From NCBI GenBank assembly GCA_948567375.1, contig OX419756.1, positions 1,679,001 through 1,743,000 of the forward strand: DNA of 64,000 nt. The letters are read 5' to 3'. Under the pieces are notes generated by a model. The model worked only from the letters and a program-made list of their open reading frames with translations, was not told the origin of the DNA and made no database searches. Positions 20,531-33,036 of the stretch are shown here, in pieces; the first letter of the stretch is position 1; every line of letters begins with the position of its first letter. Made by a program: the position numbers and the translations under genes. This DNA comes from Lunularia cruciata. Lineage: Eukaryota; Streptophyta; Marchantiopsida; Lunulariales; Lunulariaceae.

Positions 20531-21731
20531 TTTTTCTGTAGATATGTGTCAGTAAAAGAGTGAACTCAGATTAGAAAATTGCAATTTATTCCATTGAATT
20601 AGAAAGTTTCAAAATCTTATTTTATAATGTATCGCATAAGACTGGTCGTACTTAAAAATTTAAAGTACTTTTCTTAATTTCGATTTCCTGTCCATCAAGA
20701 TTGTGTGTAAATTTGGACGAGTACTTCCATGCCAAATTCATCTTTAGATTTTCATGTCTAAATTACCAGAATAATTCAAAATAATTTTTTTCCTTTTCTA
20801 AGAAAAATAGCTTTAATATCTATTGAATGTTTGCCAAATGGACAGTTTTCCTTGAAGTTGAGATAAAAAGAAGAATTCTTAAAATTGAATCATTAAAAAA
20901 TTATCATCTAAATAGCAGAAAAATAGTTGGAAATTAATTTTCTTAAAAATCTCAAATTGAGAGTGAAAAGGATGAGAATGAAATATCTCTAGCGTGGAAT
21001 TTATAGGTTGATAAATGTTTTGTTCTATTGAAGATGGGTATAAATGAGTTATCAAAATGAAGATTGTTTCCAAGAATTTCAAGAACTCAAGTTGAATTTT
21101 TGAGAGATCGCTCTTGACCTTGAGGACTTCACCTTGAACTGTCGGGAGTTTGTACTTAACTTTACTTCTTGAAAGTATAAGCCAAATCAGTCAGATATTT
21201 TATTGTGTTCTAACATAGTTTTTAAGAGGAAAATATCAAATTTGGACTTTCAGGTACTTTTATTGTGTTTAAACATAGAGTTCTGAGAGGAAAATATCAG
21301 ACTTGCAGTCCAGTTAATAGGGTCCAATTCTAGAAGATTGAGGATTCCATTTTGAATTCCAAGGATTTCCTTGAAAGTTTTGGAAAAATTTAGTGTCATA
21401 AATTCAAAACAAGATCCTTCGTTAATTCTAGTGAGCTCCTTGAATTTATCTAGAAAAAAAATAAATATCACTTATATTGAGGTGATATTTAGTGCTTTTT
21501 GCAAAGCTTAGAATTTAAATTTAAATTCACTAAAATTTTAGTAATTCATTATATTAAAAATAGGATACAATAAAAATTTTAAAAGAAATAAAATTAGATA
21601 TAATATACCATACAGAATACAACTTAGATATGATGTACCATACAGAATACCATAACAAAAAACATTTCTTCTAACTTAGGTATTTACTTACCACTTAGAT
21701 ATACTATACCATAAATAGAGAGCACACTAGA
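20531..21731 (+). other. AT-rich DNA with local duplications
   Basis: No gene recognised. Two direct duplications: a block TTTTATTGTGTT...AGAGGAAAATATCA at about 21198 and 21260, and TACCATACAGAATAC at about 21607 and 21639. They look like old tandem duplications. Confidence 0.5.
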
Positions 21732-21852
21732 GTTCATAATGCTATATGAGATATAGTAGCATATGGTCTATATGCTCTGTCTATATGCATATGGTCTATA
21801 TGGATAGAGCATATAGACCATATGTCACTATATCTCATATGGCATTATGAAC
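21732..21852. repeat. 121-bp inverted repeat (hairpin)
   Basis: Arms 21732-21780 and 21804-21852 are reverse complements over 49 bases with about four mismatches, separated by 23 bases. The motif CATATGGTCTATAT occurs three times. It may be a foldback/MITE-like element or a small hairpin RNA source. No clear target duplication is seen. Confidence 0.8.
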
Positions 21853-21939
21853 CAAGTATAGGTCCTAAGTATAGATTCAAAGGTGGTTAAATCTGGTTGT
21901 ATAATCTCCTTGGCATGTGGGAATGAATATAGTCACATT

Positions 21940-22480
21940 TGTAGAGAGATGATGTACCTCTTTTGATGTGGGTTGTGAACATGAGCAAAGTCATTGGCAC
22001 AAGCTAGCATGCAAGCAAGAGCAACAAATTTCATCGGGATTAGGAGAAGGAGTATCATTACACATCACCATGACTATCCTTGAATACTTTTGTACTTGTG
22101 ATTATAGAGATTTTTTGTGCATCTTCATCACCATTTCTATAGTCTCTTTGAGAGAAGGATCTTTGGTTGTCTTTCTAACTATGTTCACTTCATATTTTAA
22201 ATAAAGAGACTTTGTCACTTTACAAACTCTCAACTAGTGGGCTTTCATAGATATGAAGCCCCCTCTACTAGATATACCCTTGGAGGACATATGTCATTAG
22301 AAGACCTGTAATAAACAATTAAACAATAGATTACTTTGTTTCTTTTTCCCTTGTTTGGCTAAGGGACATAGTTCTACATCAGATTTTAGCCTCTTTTTCT
22401 TTGGCCTTGTGCTTGTTATCCCCTTTTGTATTTCTTAGTGCCTTATTCCTTTTTCTTTTTTACTTTACATAAACTATTTG
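21940..22480 (+). pseudogene. Decayed tail of an NLR-type element (third subfamily)
   Basis: CEHEQSHWHKLACKQEQQ, then LVVFLTMFTSYF, RDFVTLQTLN and WAFIDMKPPLLDIPLEDICH align in order with the C-terminal end of NLR2 copy 1 (about 31680-31970) and, more weakly, NLR1 (SYFVAYFRQRVSIALQRA). Many stops. The T-rich 3' region ends near 22480. Confidence 0.5.
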
Positions 22481-24504
22481 GCCTTTTGGATTTTTTTCTT
22501 CAAGGGACTGATAAATTTGAATCCCAAAAATGGGAATTATTGTATTAATCTTTTTTTTATGTCACAACTCAATAATAATTTAATTGAAGTATTTTGATAA
22601 GAAATAGTTTAATCTCACAAGGATTTGGTTGAGAATTATATTAAAATTTATTTATCAGTTGATATTCTTTATTGTTTATTATTTAACCTCTTGGGTGGGA
22701 GGAAGTGGATGTCATCACAAAGACCTACCATACAATTTTACATAAGAAAAATCACAATCACATAATATTAATTTATGTTAACACTTGATAGGATGATTCA
22801 ATTGAAAGATTTACCTCTTTTCTTTTGGACCTTGTCACTCCTTACTCATATAAATGAAATAGTTTCTTTCTCAAAAGGAATATGTCTTTTTGAAGGAATA
22901 CATTTTCTCAAAGGTGGTATCTTTGTAAGTATTCACTTAAAAATTTAATTTAAAACTACAAAATCTAAACATTCCATCAAAATAATGTTTTACTAAATTC
23001 ATACAATAACAATACCAAGAATAAAACACACATGAACATATAAAATTCTAACAATAACTTTATTTGAAAAAATTCATCCAAACACATAGAACTAAAAAGA
23101 CATACATTATTCCCAAAGGAATTAAGAAAAAATAATGAATAGATCTCTCTCTACTAATCTTAAATTTTGAACAGCTATTTAGGCTGTCCAATCTACTATT
23201 TTGACAAGAATAATAGGCTAGGTAGCCTAAACTCCTAAGCTAACCTTAGATATTTATAATCTAGAACTAACTAATTGACTATGAACAACTAACTGTTTAT
23301 TCAAGGTGAATTTACTACAAGTTGCTTCATCAAGGTACCAACTAACTATAACATGTGATCTCCTCTAGAGTTCTTAGATTTCTAACTTCAGGTTCTTTCT
23401 TATCTTTACAATTTTTCTCTAAACTTTGTCCATTAGATTTTGTGATATATGGTGCTTCTTCACACTTTTTGTTCTTTGGATTTCCATGCAAATTTTGTTT
23501 CATTCTATAGCTCTTCCCTTAGTGTATTTAATTATTCCTCAAGACTACCCCAAGCAACATTGCAACAACTTTACGCATGTAACTCTTCAAATGATTGTTC
23601 ACTCTTAATGCACAAATTGACCTCATTTTCACCTCCTAACACTCTAGCCTTTATCACAAAATTCTACCTCTATAAGATTAAATCTAGCTAGCAATACAAT
23701 CTCCATGGTGGGAACACTCAATTTAAAGCACAAGACTTCAATTTTTCATGCATCAATCATTACTTGTTGGATTCTCATATATTTTGCAACTCAAGAGATA
23801 CAAATGGTTTTCTTTGGAAGTACTTGCTTTGCTTTTGGCTTTTGGCCTTATGCAATATCTTTTGCCAATGGTCAATATTTCTTTCCTTTGATAGAGTTTC
23901 CTTAGTAGTCAAATTTCTTTGGAATCCCATCCCTTTATCATATAGCTATAGTAAGGTGTTTCTTGATAAACAAAAATTTTCCACCACCAAGGAATAAAAA
24001 AAAGAAGGAGTCCATTCCCAATATATAGAATTTTTTTACTTAATAAAAATAAATGAGGAAAAATATAATTAAACAAAACTTGAAATTTCCACGTACCAAA
24101 GTCTACATATCTAAAGCTTAATTTCTAACTATCCTCTAATTTTGGAATAATGTTCACACATTGTAATATACTAGTTAATGAAAAAACTGATCCCAAGATA
24201 GCAAGTGAGAATTGAAAAGTATCTAAAAAGGAACAAAAACATAAGCATCTTGAGGATAAACTTGCACAACTTTATATTTAGCACTTTGGTTTGATAAAGA
24301 TTTAAGTTGACAAAAAGATGTAACCAATCTGCTTAGATCTTGAAATCTTAGTTTAAATTGTGCAATAGATTTTAGAAACACAACCATATAAAAAAGTTTA
24401 TTTATTATTAATTCAATGTAAATATTGTATTTTTTTGAGACACCTCTATTGTACAATTATTATATCGCTACATGAGATTTCACACAATTAATATCAGTTG
24501 AGTG
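22481..24504 (+). other. AT-rich unassigned DNA
   Basis: Several short ORFs (60-80 codons) but no domain, repeat family or gene structure that I can support. Confidence 0.5.
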
Positions 24505-24822
24505 CACACATTAGGGATCCCTTGGGGAGGCCTCTCTTTGCCATAACATATAACATGGCTTTATGAAAGGTGGTAGCAACTTTTCCGTCTTGTCTTTTCC
24601 TATCCCTATTGGATTACAGTCATATTATGGGACCTTTAGAGGATGTAGTTAGAACGGTGTCTACTTTCATGATATGCTTAGAGGCCTTGGATTTATCAGT
24701 CTAGAATCATAAATGCAAGGTCTAGAGCCTACAAATGATCCTCATTCCCTTTGACTTCCCATCAAGATCTCAATTCCCCATAGGTGGTTTGAGAGTTTTG
24801 GGGTCTCCATTGGGACAAGAGG
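24505..24822 (+). pseudogene. NLR2 copy 1, RT part left of CV2
   Basis: Starts at the RT block GDPLGRPLFAIT, followed by HIMGPLEDVVRTVSTF and GGLRVLGSPLGQ, matching NLR1 GDPLGGPLFAMA, HIVDPVDQIRQAF and GLHVLGVPVGSK. The catalytic box is decayed (SLLDYSHI). It is 5'-truncated and cut at 24822 by chromovirus CV2; the reading resumes at 30398. NLR2 is a divergent relative of NLR1 with many stops. Confidence 0.75.
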
Positions 24823-25245
24823 TGTAAAAGTCCAAGACAGAGGAGAGAAATAGGAGAATGGAAGCTCACATTGGAACACTTGAATGAGGGAAAATCCGTA
24901 TGCCTAGCATGAGCTTTGGCTTGGTATTTATAGGTAGCATACAAGGCCCTTGAGAAGCTTCTCAAGAAGCTTCCTTAAGCACTTTCTTAGAGTGCAAGCC
25001 AAGTTAACTAAGAAGCTTCTCAAGAAGCTTCCTTCTAGAAACCATCTACTTGGCATGCAAGCTAAGCTAGTTGGAAGCGTCTAGAAGCTTCCTTCTAGAA
25101 GCTACTTACTTGAGGTGCAAGCTAAGCTAGCCGGGAAGCTTCCCAAGAAGCTTCCTAGATACTTTTGGAATATTCTAGGCTAATTTGTCTTATTTGCTAC
25201 TTTGTTAGCCCTACTAACTTCATCGCTAAAATCCATATTGTTACA
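24823..25245 (-). repeat. 3' LTR of CV2 (423 bp)
   Basis: On the minus strand starts TGTAACAATATGGA after the polypurine tract (25246-25262) and ends GGACTTTTACA. Same length and ends as the CV1 LTR. It holds a heat-shock-element-like array with one mismatch near 25073-25090. Confidence 0.9.
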
Positions 25246-25299
25246 CATTACTCCACCGCTAATTGGTGACGTACTCGTTGCCAATGAAGCTTCAAACTC

Positions 25300-26565
25300 C
25301 TAGATGGCCGTCTGTGCATTCTGGAGGCAAGAAAGAGGTTCCCATGTGGCATCATGAAGGGGATACCCTTTCCAAAGGACCTTGTACTCTGTATGTTGTC
25401 GACGGCTTTGTTGAATATGGTGACGTGCAAGGATACGATCAACTTTGTACTCCTCATGATCATTGATAGGGACAAGAGGAGGGGGAAGTTGGATTTTAAA
25501 GGAAAAGGAAAATGGGTTAGGAACAAAGGGTTTCAACTTGGAAACATGAAAGACAGGATGGATACGCATGTGACAAGGCAAGAAAAGTTGATAAGCAACA
25601 GGAGAGATAATTTGGGTGACATCAAAGGGTCCTATCCAATTAGGGGCAAGTTCACGAACTTGTGTATCAAGTGGGAGAGGGAGGTTACTAGAGGATAGCA
25701 TGACTTCATCACCGACTTCAAAGGTGAGATCACGATGATGGTGGTCCGCATATTGTTTTTGACAATTCTGAGCAACAAGGAGGTGAGATTTAGCTTGTTG
25801 GAGAGATTGGGATATAGTGGTCAAGAATCTTGAAGTATGAGGAACCTGAGATGGAAGGGGAGCAAGAGGAGAATCTAGAACAAGGGGATCTTGGCCAAAA
25901 TTGAGAAAGAAAGGAGAAAATCCGTTGCTTGCCTCTTTGGAATTGTTGTAGGAAAATTCTGCAATTGCAAGACATTCATACCAATTGGTATGGTGGACAT
26001 TGACAAAGGCATGTAACATATCCTCCAATGTACAATTTTCACATTTGGTTTTTCCATCAGTTTGAGGATGATAGGCCATGGACAAAGCAAGCTTGGTGCC
26101 GAGTATCTAGAAGAGTGCTTGCCAAAACTTCTCGGTAAATCAAGGATCTTGGTCAAAGATGAGTACACGTGGCATCTCATGATGCTTGAAAACATTGTCA
26201 AAGTAGATTTGCACTAAGGTTGGAGCATTCATGGTATCACAGGTTGGTGCCAAGTGGATTTGCTTACTAAGCTTATCCACAAACACCACAATTGCTATGT
26301 GTCCTTGCTTTGTCTTGGGCAAGGATGTGATGAGATCCAAGCTCACAAGCTCCCATCAAGCAGATGGAATGGCAAGTGGTTGAAGGAGTCCACTTGGCTT
26401 TTGGTTGTTGGCCTTGTTACGTTGGTAGCTCTCACACAATTGGACAAATTCTTGAACATCTTGCGTCATGTTGGGCCACCACCATCGGCGTTGGAGGGTA
26501 TCCAAGGTCTTGTCCACACCCATGTGCCTAGCTATTGGTAAAGCATGGGCTTCTTGAAGGCGCAT
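25300..26565 (-). pseudogene. CV2 integrase and chromodomain
   Basis: Zinc-binding part at 26565-26356 (HMGVDKTLDTLQRRWWWPNM; the second Cys of the CxxC pair reads Tyr in CESYQRNK). Core at 26346-26085 (MSLDLITSLPKTKQGH, LIFDQDP, then a stop and frameshift). The region at 26085-25300 is long and open: PQTDGKTKCENCTLEDML again has Lys at the catalytic Glu site, followed by the SH3-like end (WIGPFDVTQIISPVAYQL) and a chromodomain (EEYKVDRILARHHIQ, EYKVLWKGYPLHDATWEPL). The chromodomain is intact and looks functional in sequence. Confidence 0.85.
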
Positions 26566-28212
26566 AAGTCAAAGATCACATTTGGCTGGAACAAAGATCC
26601 GGTCCTCATGGAATAAAAGACCCTCCTTGATGGAGAAGGTGTTTTACTTCTTGTCGCATGCTATAAGGCGACCATGTACCATTTGGAAGAAGGGTTCTTG
26701 TTGTTGAGTTGACTGAAACTTGTTTTGGACCTTGGAGTCAATTAACACCATCGTGATTGCCGTTGTCATAAGAGGAAGAGACTTCAAATTAGGTCATCGT
26801 GATAAAGCATCAAGGATGATGTGAAACCGACCTGGTTTATACTCAAGTTTGATGTCAAACAATTGGAGTTGTTCCTCCCATCAATGATATCGACTCTTCA
26901 TGTGTTCCAAGTGTAAGGTTTGCAACAATGTTTTGTGATCAGTTTGCATGATTACTTGTTTCCCCAAGAGGTAATGCCTTCATACCTTAGTGGCATATAC
27001 CATTGCAAGTTCTTCTTGATCTCAAGCGGAGTAGTTTTTTGTAGCCGTATTGAGTTGGCAAGACACAAAGGCAATGGGATGTAGTCCATTTGGGAATTCT
27101 TGTTGCAAGATGGCTCCAATTGCAAAGTTAGAAGCATCAAAATCAACCATACATGGTAGTTGAGGATCACACGGTTGAAGAATGGGTCTTGAAAACACCA
27201 TATGTTTCAACTTCTGGAATGCTTCTTTGTGCTTGGTGGTCCATTGGAAGCTCAAGTCCTTCTCCAAGAGGTCAGTCAATGGTGTAGCTACATGAGCATA
27301 ATAATGGATGAACCATTAGTAAAAACTAGCCAACCCATTAAATGACTGTACTTTTGTAGCATCTTTTAGAGTAGGCCAATAAGTAATGGCCTTGATTTTC
27401 CCTCTTCCATCTTGATCTCCTCTGATGAGATCTTGTGACCCAAGAAGGTAACTTCCTTTGCCAAAAAGCACACTTTGACTTCTTGCAATAAAATTTCCAT
27501 TGTTGTAGTCGTCTTAGGACTTCTTGCACATGATTCACGTGTTCTACTTCTGTCTTGCTATAGATTAAGATATCATCCAAGAACACCACCATGTACTAAT
27601 CCAATAGTCCATCCAAGACCCAATGCATCTGATCCGTGAAGACTGCTGGAGCATTAGTGAGTCCAAAAGGTAGAACTCTCCACTTAAAATGCCATACCTT
27701 GTGCAAAAGGCAATCTTTTGCACATCCTCCATATCAATGGGGATTTGCCAATAGCCGCTGCAAGGATCCAGCTTGGAAAAGTATTGTGCTCCACTCAATT
27801 GATCAAGCAAGTCATCAATCTGAGGCAAGGGATATGCATTCTTCATTATTTACTTATTGAGCCCACGATAATCAATATAGAAACAAAGTCCTCCATCCTT
27901 CTTTGGAATGAATAGTATCGGTGCTCCAAAAGGAGTTGTACTATGTTGTATGAAGTCCTTCTCCAACAATTTTGTAAGTGTTGTTTGCAACTCCTCCAAC
28001 TCCTTTGCTAAGAGCCAATAGATTGGTCTACTCACTGGAGTACTCCTTGGCAATAACTCAATCTTGAAGGGCATACCACGATTGGAGGGTAATCTCTTTG
28101 GCCAATCATCCAGAAATACGTCCGCAAACTCCTGAACTATCTGATCAACCATTGCTTGATGAGGCTCTTTGCCCTCCTCAGACTGTCCTTGTGCAATTGG
28201 CTTGATCCACAT
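26566..28212 (-). pseudogene. CV2 reverse transcriptase and RNase H
   Basis: RT from 28212: [37 protein letters not shown], then (27846-27565) [20 protein letters not shown] and [18 protein letters not shown], a frameshift, and the catalytic box [12 protein letters not shown] at 27592-27560. The connection and RNase H blocks (FQWTTKHKEAFQKLKHM, VDFDASNFAIGAILQQEF) lie at 27279-27022. Later RNase H motifs continue in another frame to about 26800. At least three frameshifts. Confidence 0.85.
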
Positions 28213-28493
28213 TGCAAAATAGACTTATCTTCCTCCAAAGCTTGCTCTATGGCTCCTTCACTAACAAACTTCCCATCTAGGGTCTCACTTCTTTGCAAAG
28301 CTTGCTCCTTGGTTGCCTTTTTGGCAAACTTCCCATCTTAGGACTCCTCTCCCTTCAAGGTATGCTCTATAGCCACCTTCCCAACAAACTTCTCATCTTG
28401 TGACTGACTATTCTCAGGTGTCTTACTCAAAGGAGCCAGAAAACCTAATCGGAAATTCCTACCTTGGTGTTGTACTTGAATTTGTAGTCCAGT

Positions 28494-29110
28494 TCAATCA
28501 AATTGAACTTTATGACGTTCAAGCCAAGGTAGTCCTAAAATGACATCATAGTGTAGAGGTGCCACTACATACCTCATACACTCCAAATACTCCTTCCCAA
28601 TCTTAAAGGTAACAAGATGCAAGGTACCAAATGCAGAACCTTTTCTACCATCCACCACCATCAATCTACTTCCAATCACCAGCTTGATAGGAATACCCAA
28701 TTCTTTGGCTACTTGCATAGACATGAAATATATGAAATTCTAGAATCAACCAAAATCTTACAATCCCGATTACATATTGTACCTTGCAAGTGAGGAAAAC
28801 TTGCATAGGTCGAGCCTTCAATCCCATTGGAACTAATCAAGCTCCCAGTAGGTGGCTCAAAATCTCATATTTGGATTCCTCATTTCCTTGATCATTTTGT
28901 TCCACAAACTCCATTTGGGCAACTTGTCGAGGTCGCCCATTCCTAAGTGGACATTCAGCAATGTGATGTCCAACTTGGCGACAATAAAAATAACCTCCAT
29001 TTTTTCACAATCTTTCTCTATCCATTGTACTAAGTGGTCTCTGTTAGATAACATCAATCTCTATTAGTGCCGGTTCCTCTACCCGTGCATAGTGTATTGG
29101 TAGGCTTTGT
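28494..29110 (-). pseudogene. CV2 nucleocapsid knuckle and protease
   Basis: Protease C-terminal block (MQVAKELGIPIKLVIGSRLM; APLHYDVILGLPWLERHKVQ) at 28724-28494. The nucleocapsid lies upstream at 29057-28857, with a knuckle-type segment ahead of LRNGRPRQVAQ in a shifted frame. As in CV1, a 20-residue repeat linker separates protease from RT (about 28210-28400). Confidence 0.75.
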
Positions 29111-29830
29111 TTAATTCAAGGTTGAGACCATGTTGTCGCAACCAAGGAATCAAAACACTCAACCAATTGCATGGTTTCTTTCACATTTTGTGGTTCTTGC
29201 GTGGTCACCTCCAATTTGGTTCGTGACTTGAATCCCCGCACAAATCAATCCAAAAATTCACCTTCTTGTATATCTAGAATTTGCATGATGATATTCTGAA
29301 ATTGTGTGATGTGCTCCTTATAGAGCCAATCTGCTTTAACTCCACCAATTTATCTTATGCGGCTTGGGTGGCATTTATGGTTTGAAATTGGCCAAGTATT
29401 ATATCCTTGAATTCTGCCCATATCAAGATTGGTGCAAAAATTTGTTGTTAGCTTGCTCCACTTAGAATTGCCACCAAAGTTTTGCCACACCATCCAATTG
29501 GCTAGAAGCCAAGAGAATCTGTTTCCGTTCATCTTGAAGATTGGTGACTTCAAAGTAATGTTTGCAGTCAAACACAAAATTCTCCACTGTGCCTGGAAGA
29601 TTCTTGTCTTCAAACACCTTGGATTTGGAAATCAGATGCAATCTTCTTTGACTCAAACTGGTCCTCTCTTTATGTGTTCTTGTCATTGCTGGTCTCGATC
29701 ATCCAACAATCAAGCAAGGTGCTCAATTTGTTGCTGCATTGCAAGGATAACGTCCGGTATTGCCTCCATGACTACTACTCTATCCCAGTACTCCCAGTTT
29801 ATCTAATTGATTAACATATAGATGCAACAC
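29111..29830 (-). pseudogene. CV2 gag
   Basis: The gag core is readable on the minus strand: KVFEDKNLPGTVENFVFDCK, HYFEVTNLQDERKQILLASS and QLDGVAKLWWQF, matching the gag of plant chromoviruses (helical core with a W-W-x-F motif). The last part (EPQNVKETMQLVECFDSL) matches the CV1 gag tail. Frameshifts interrupt it. The 5' leader between about 29830 and 30028 is short. Confidence 0.75.
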
Positions 29831-30028
29831 ATCCACAGTTCTCCATAAGTTACAACCGGAAGTATCAAGGGTTCCTTAGACAAGGTGATCATATACAAAA
29901 AATCCTATCCAAAGCACGAGGTAATGAATTGTGTGAAACAATGCTTAGGTAACATCTGGACATGAAAATCCCAATGGTTTGGCCGAAGTGGATTTGGTGG
30001 TCCATAAATTCCATCCAACCCATTCCTA

Positions 30029-30040
30029 CTCTGATACCAA
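30029..30040 (-). promoter_or_regulatory. Primer-binding site of CV2 (initiator Met tRNA)
   Basis: TTGGTATCAGAG on the minus strand, directly inside the 5' LTR. TGGTATCAGAG is the complement of the plant initiator Met tRNA 3' end, the usual chromovirus primer. CV3 has the decayed form TTGGTATCATA at 42131-42141. Confidence 0.9.
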
Positions 30041-30397
30041 TGTAAAGTCCAAGACCGAGGAGAGAAATAGGAGAATGGAAGCTCATATTGAGAGAGTTGA
30101 ATGAGGGAAAAGTCTGAATGCCTAGCATGAGCTTTGGCTTGGTATTTATAGGTAGCATACAAGGCCCTTGAGAAGCTTCTCAAGAAGCTTTCTTCTAGAA
30201 GCCGCCTACTTGGTGTGCAAGCTAAGCTAGTTGGAAGCTTCTAGAAGCTTCCTTCTAGAAGCTACTTACTTGAGGTGCAAACTAAGCTAGCTAGGAAGCT
30301 TCTTGGCTAGATACTTTTGGAATATTCTAGGCTAATTTGTCTTATTTGCTACTTTGTTAGCCTTACTAACTTCATTGTTAAACTCCATATTGTTACA
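30041..30397 (-). repeat. 5' LTR of CV2 (357 bp)
   Basis: Same ends as the other LTR but about 66 bp shorter, from an internal deletion in the repeat-rich middle. A perfect GAAnnTTCnnGAAnnTTC array lies at 30234-30251. Confidence 0.9.
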
Positions 30398-32197
30398 AGA
30401 TGAATTTTGTAGTTCTTTTCATCTTGAACACCTTTGTATAAGCTACAATCCATGCTTGCCTCTTCTTCCAATTGGAGAATACCCGTGGGGCCTATGCCAT
30501 TCTTACCTGGTGTTACCTCCATAGGGCCTCATATTTTAGCACAAACTTCCCAGCCTACAAAAGCAATGTTGCCACATTTGTGGATGTTTGACAATACCAT
30601 CCGGTATACTTTCTGCATTGTGTTGGGGCCATGCATGCTCCCACAACTATGTGTAGGCAGTGGATAGCTCTACCCATAGTCATGGATGGATACGGCCTCA
30701 AAGAGCAAGAGGCCACAACACCAACATCATATATTGGAGCATGGACTCTAGTGGTCCCTTGTTTAACAGACAAGTTCTTATGTGATGGGCACCCCTTTTT
30801 GCTAGGACTTATCAGAACAGTAGATTCAAACACTCATGCCATCTAGGCATATCTTTGTTTGGCTCATGACTTGTTGCTAGGTCTTACACGCATGTCACTC
30901 CCCAAGTTTATTGACTTTGTATTCATGGACTCTAGGAAGGTTCAAGCGGATCTCAATAAGCATATGCACAATCACACACTTACCAATATCCTCACTGATG
31001 CACATTTATTGAAAAAAGCTAGGATTCTCTCTTGTTGGGAAAAAGGCTCTAGGGCCTAGCTCCAAGCTTCTTCCTTGATTGATAGCTTCTAATTTACTTC
31101 TATGGAGTTTACCACAAATCTATGATTGAGGTTGGATCTCCCACGTCCAACTCTCATAGGGCATTCGTACAAGTATGTATGTAGTTCCCCTTATGACATA
31201 TAAGGCATACACTTTTATGATGTGCAATGAGTGGATAACTCACCAAAGTCCATGATGCAATTCATGATATAATAGAGAGTTTCACTTTTGGAATTTACAA
31301 GAGGTGGTCATCTCTTAAGCCTCACATAAATATTTAAGAGAGGTCCCATTAACAGAATAAAGGACATTCACAAATAGGGCTGTAAAAAATTACTTTTTAT
31401 TTTAACTATTGATCAGATGTTAATTTTGGCCCAATTTTGGTGGCCTTATTTTGTGGGCCTATGACCTATTATACACCATAAAAGTTTATGGATCAAAAAA
31501 TTTGTGATTTTTTAACCTTTATAGGATTACAAGAGGACCTCCTATAAAAAGCACATACACTTTTGTCACACCCCACATGGTAATTCATACAACATCCCAT
31601 AAATTTTTGTATGGATGCAAAAATGGCCTAACTAAAACCACATAATAGCTCATGCTACATGGGTCTAAGTTCAGATTGAGCAACATAGTAGTGGTGAACC
31701 CCAAAGTTGAGCAAAGTCATGGGCATGGGCCTGGGCAAACATACAGGCAAGCATAGCAATGACCATTGCCTCTAAGCAACATGAGGTTCTTTGCAGATGA
31801 GAGGTGCATGGCTATCTACCTAGCCATTATCACATCCTATTATAGACAATGTGTATCAATCACATTACAATGGGCTCAGACTTTGGATCTTCATAAGTGA
31901 GCAACTACATATGAACACCAAGCATGGCTAGTCTCCTCTCCCCACTCATCAAACATACCATTGGAGTACCTCTACCACATAATTCAAGAGTAGACTAGAG
32001 TATGCTTCACTCTTCTTTGCTTATTTGGTGATTGGTATTAGCTTGCTTTTTCCCAATGTTCCCTCGAGCATTATTTTTTTTTCTTTCTCTGTCATTTAGG
32101 CTTAATGTGCCTCATAGTCTTTTCTTTTCTTCCTTTTTGCACTTGATTGTGCCTTGGATTCCTTTTCCAGTCCTTTCAAGGTACTATATATATATAG
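30398..32197 (+). pseudogene. NLR2 copy 1, part right of CV2
   Basis: Resumes the RT C-terminal region (LPLLPIGEYPWGLCHS; compare NLR1 LPLLGDPQVAFGIL), then WIALPIVMDGYGLKEQEATT and SYIGAWTLVVPCLTDKF, a decayed Cys/His block with an IHxxxC...HDAIHD pattern near 31190-31280, and SYYRQCVSITLQWAQTLDL (NLR1: AYFRQRVSIALQRAVAGAI). The 3' UTR is T/C-rich and ends about TACTATATATATATAG at 32197. Stops throughout. Confidence 0.75.
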
Positions 32198-32772
32198 ATT
32201 TCTTGTTAACTCAAACTCATTCTGGATTTCAGATCCCACCATGTATCACTTGGGTGTTAGTTAAGTGAAAAATATGGCATAGATTGGAAAAGCTGGTAAA
32301 ATGAATAGACACAATCAAGATGGAGACAAAACTTCTAAGATAAAAGAAGTTAATGTAAGTTTTCTCTTCTTCTTGTAACATAATACACGTTATTAATTTT
32401 CTTTTTATTTTTGCAACATACAGAATAATAAGAAAGATGGAAAACCCATCAAACTTGGGTTAATTAAGATGTGTAAAAAATATGGCCGTTGGTTAAGTTG
32501 TTCCCTACAAACATCCAAAACTAGGGTGTTAAAAATCTGTTTAAAATGAAAGACAACCAGGAAAGTTTTAATCCAGAAATTATTGAAATAACAAGACATT
32601 TCATTAGAGATTTGTAATCAAGGAATTTTTGTAGCCAAGAATAAACAAATCCATAACATTTTACAAATACTACAAAACCATAAGAACCTAATTGGAACTC
32701 TTATGCATTTAGACTTTCCATTGCATGAACAATCTCTTTAAGATATTATGTAGATTTATTTTCCTGTTATAG

Positions 32773-33036
32773 AAGGCGATCGGGTAGGAAAAATGAAGGA
32801 TGGAAAGACCACATCAAGCCATACAAGGGAGAGACAAAAAAAGTAACATGGGGCTAAACCCCAATAGAGTCTATATCAGAAATCTGTTCTACCGCACCTA
32901 AGATATGCGAGCTATGCAAGTTGAACCATCTATACACAACTGGAACATACGAACAAACATCACCTAATGTGATTGCTCTTCTATGGATTGTACCAATCAC
33001 GGCCACTCCGTATAGCAATGGACACATGCTGACTAA
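32773..33036 (-). mobile_element. NLR1 3' fragment (minus strand)
   Basis: On the minus strand the 3' end reads CTACCCGATCGCC at 32773 and upstream contains the NLR1 stop region and 3' UTR (CTCTCCCTTGTATGG, GATGTGGTCTTTCCATCC). Homology extends rightward through ATAGCAATGGACACATGCTG (NLR1 CAGCGTGTGTCCATTGCTCT in reverse complement) and ends in a tandem repeat. Confidence 0.8.

Larger units (their letters stand above)
24823..30397 (-). mobile_element. Ty3/gypsy chromovirus CV2 (complete structure)
   Basis: Both LTRs, primer site, polypurine tract and all coding domains are present in the order gag, knuckle, protease, repeat linker, RT, RNase H, integrase, chromodomain on the minus strand. Flanking five bases are AGAGG on the left and AGATG on the right, a target duplication with one change. 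It splits NLR2 copy 1. Frameshifts and stops are scattered, so it is dead, but structurally it is the best reference for this family here. Confidence 0.92.
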
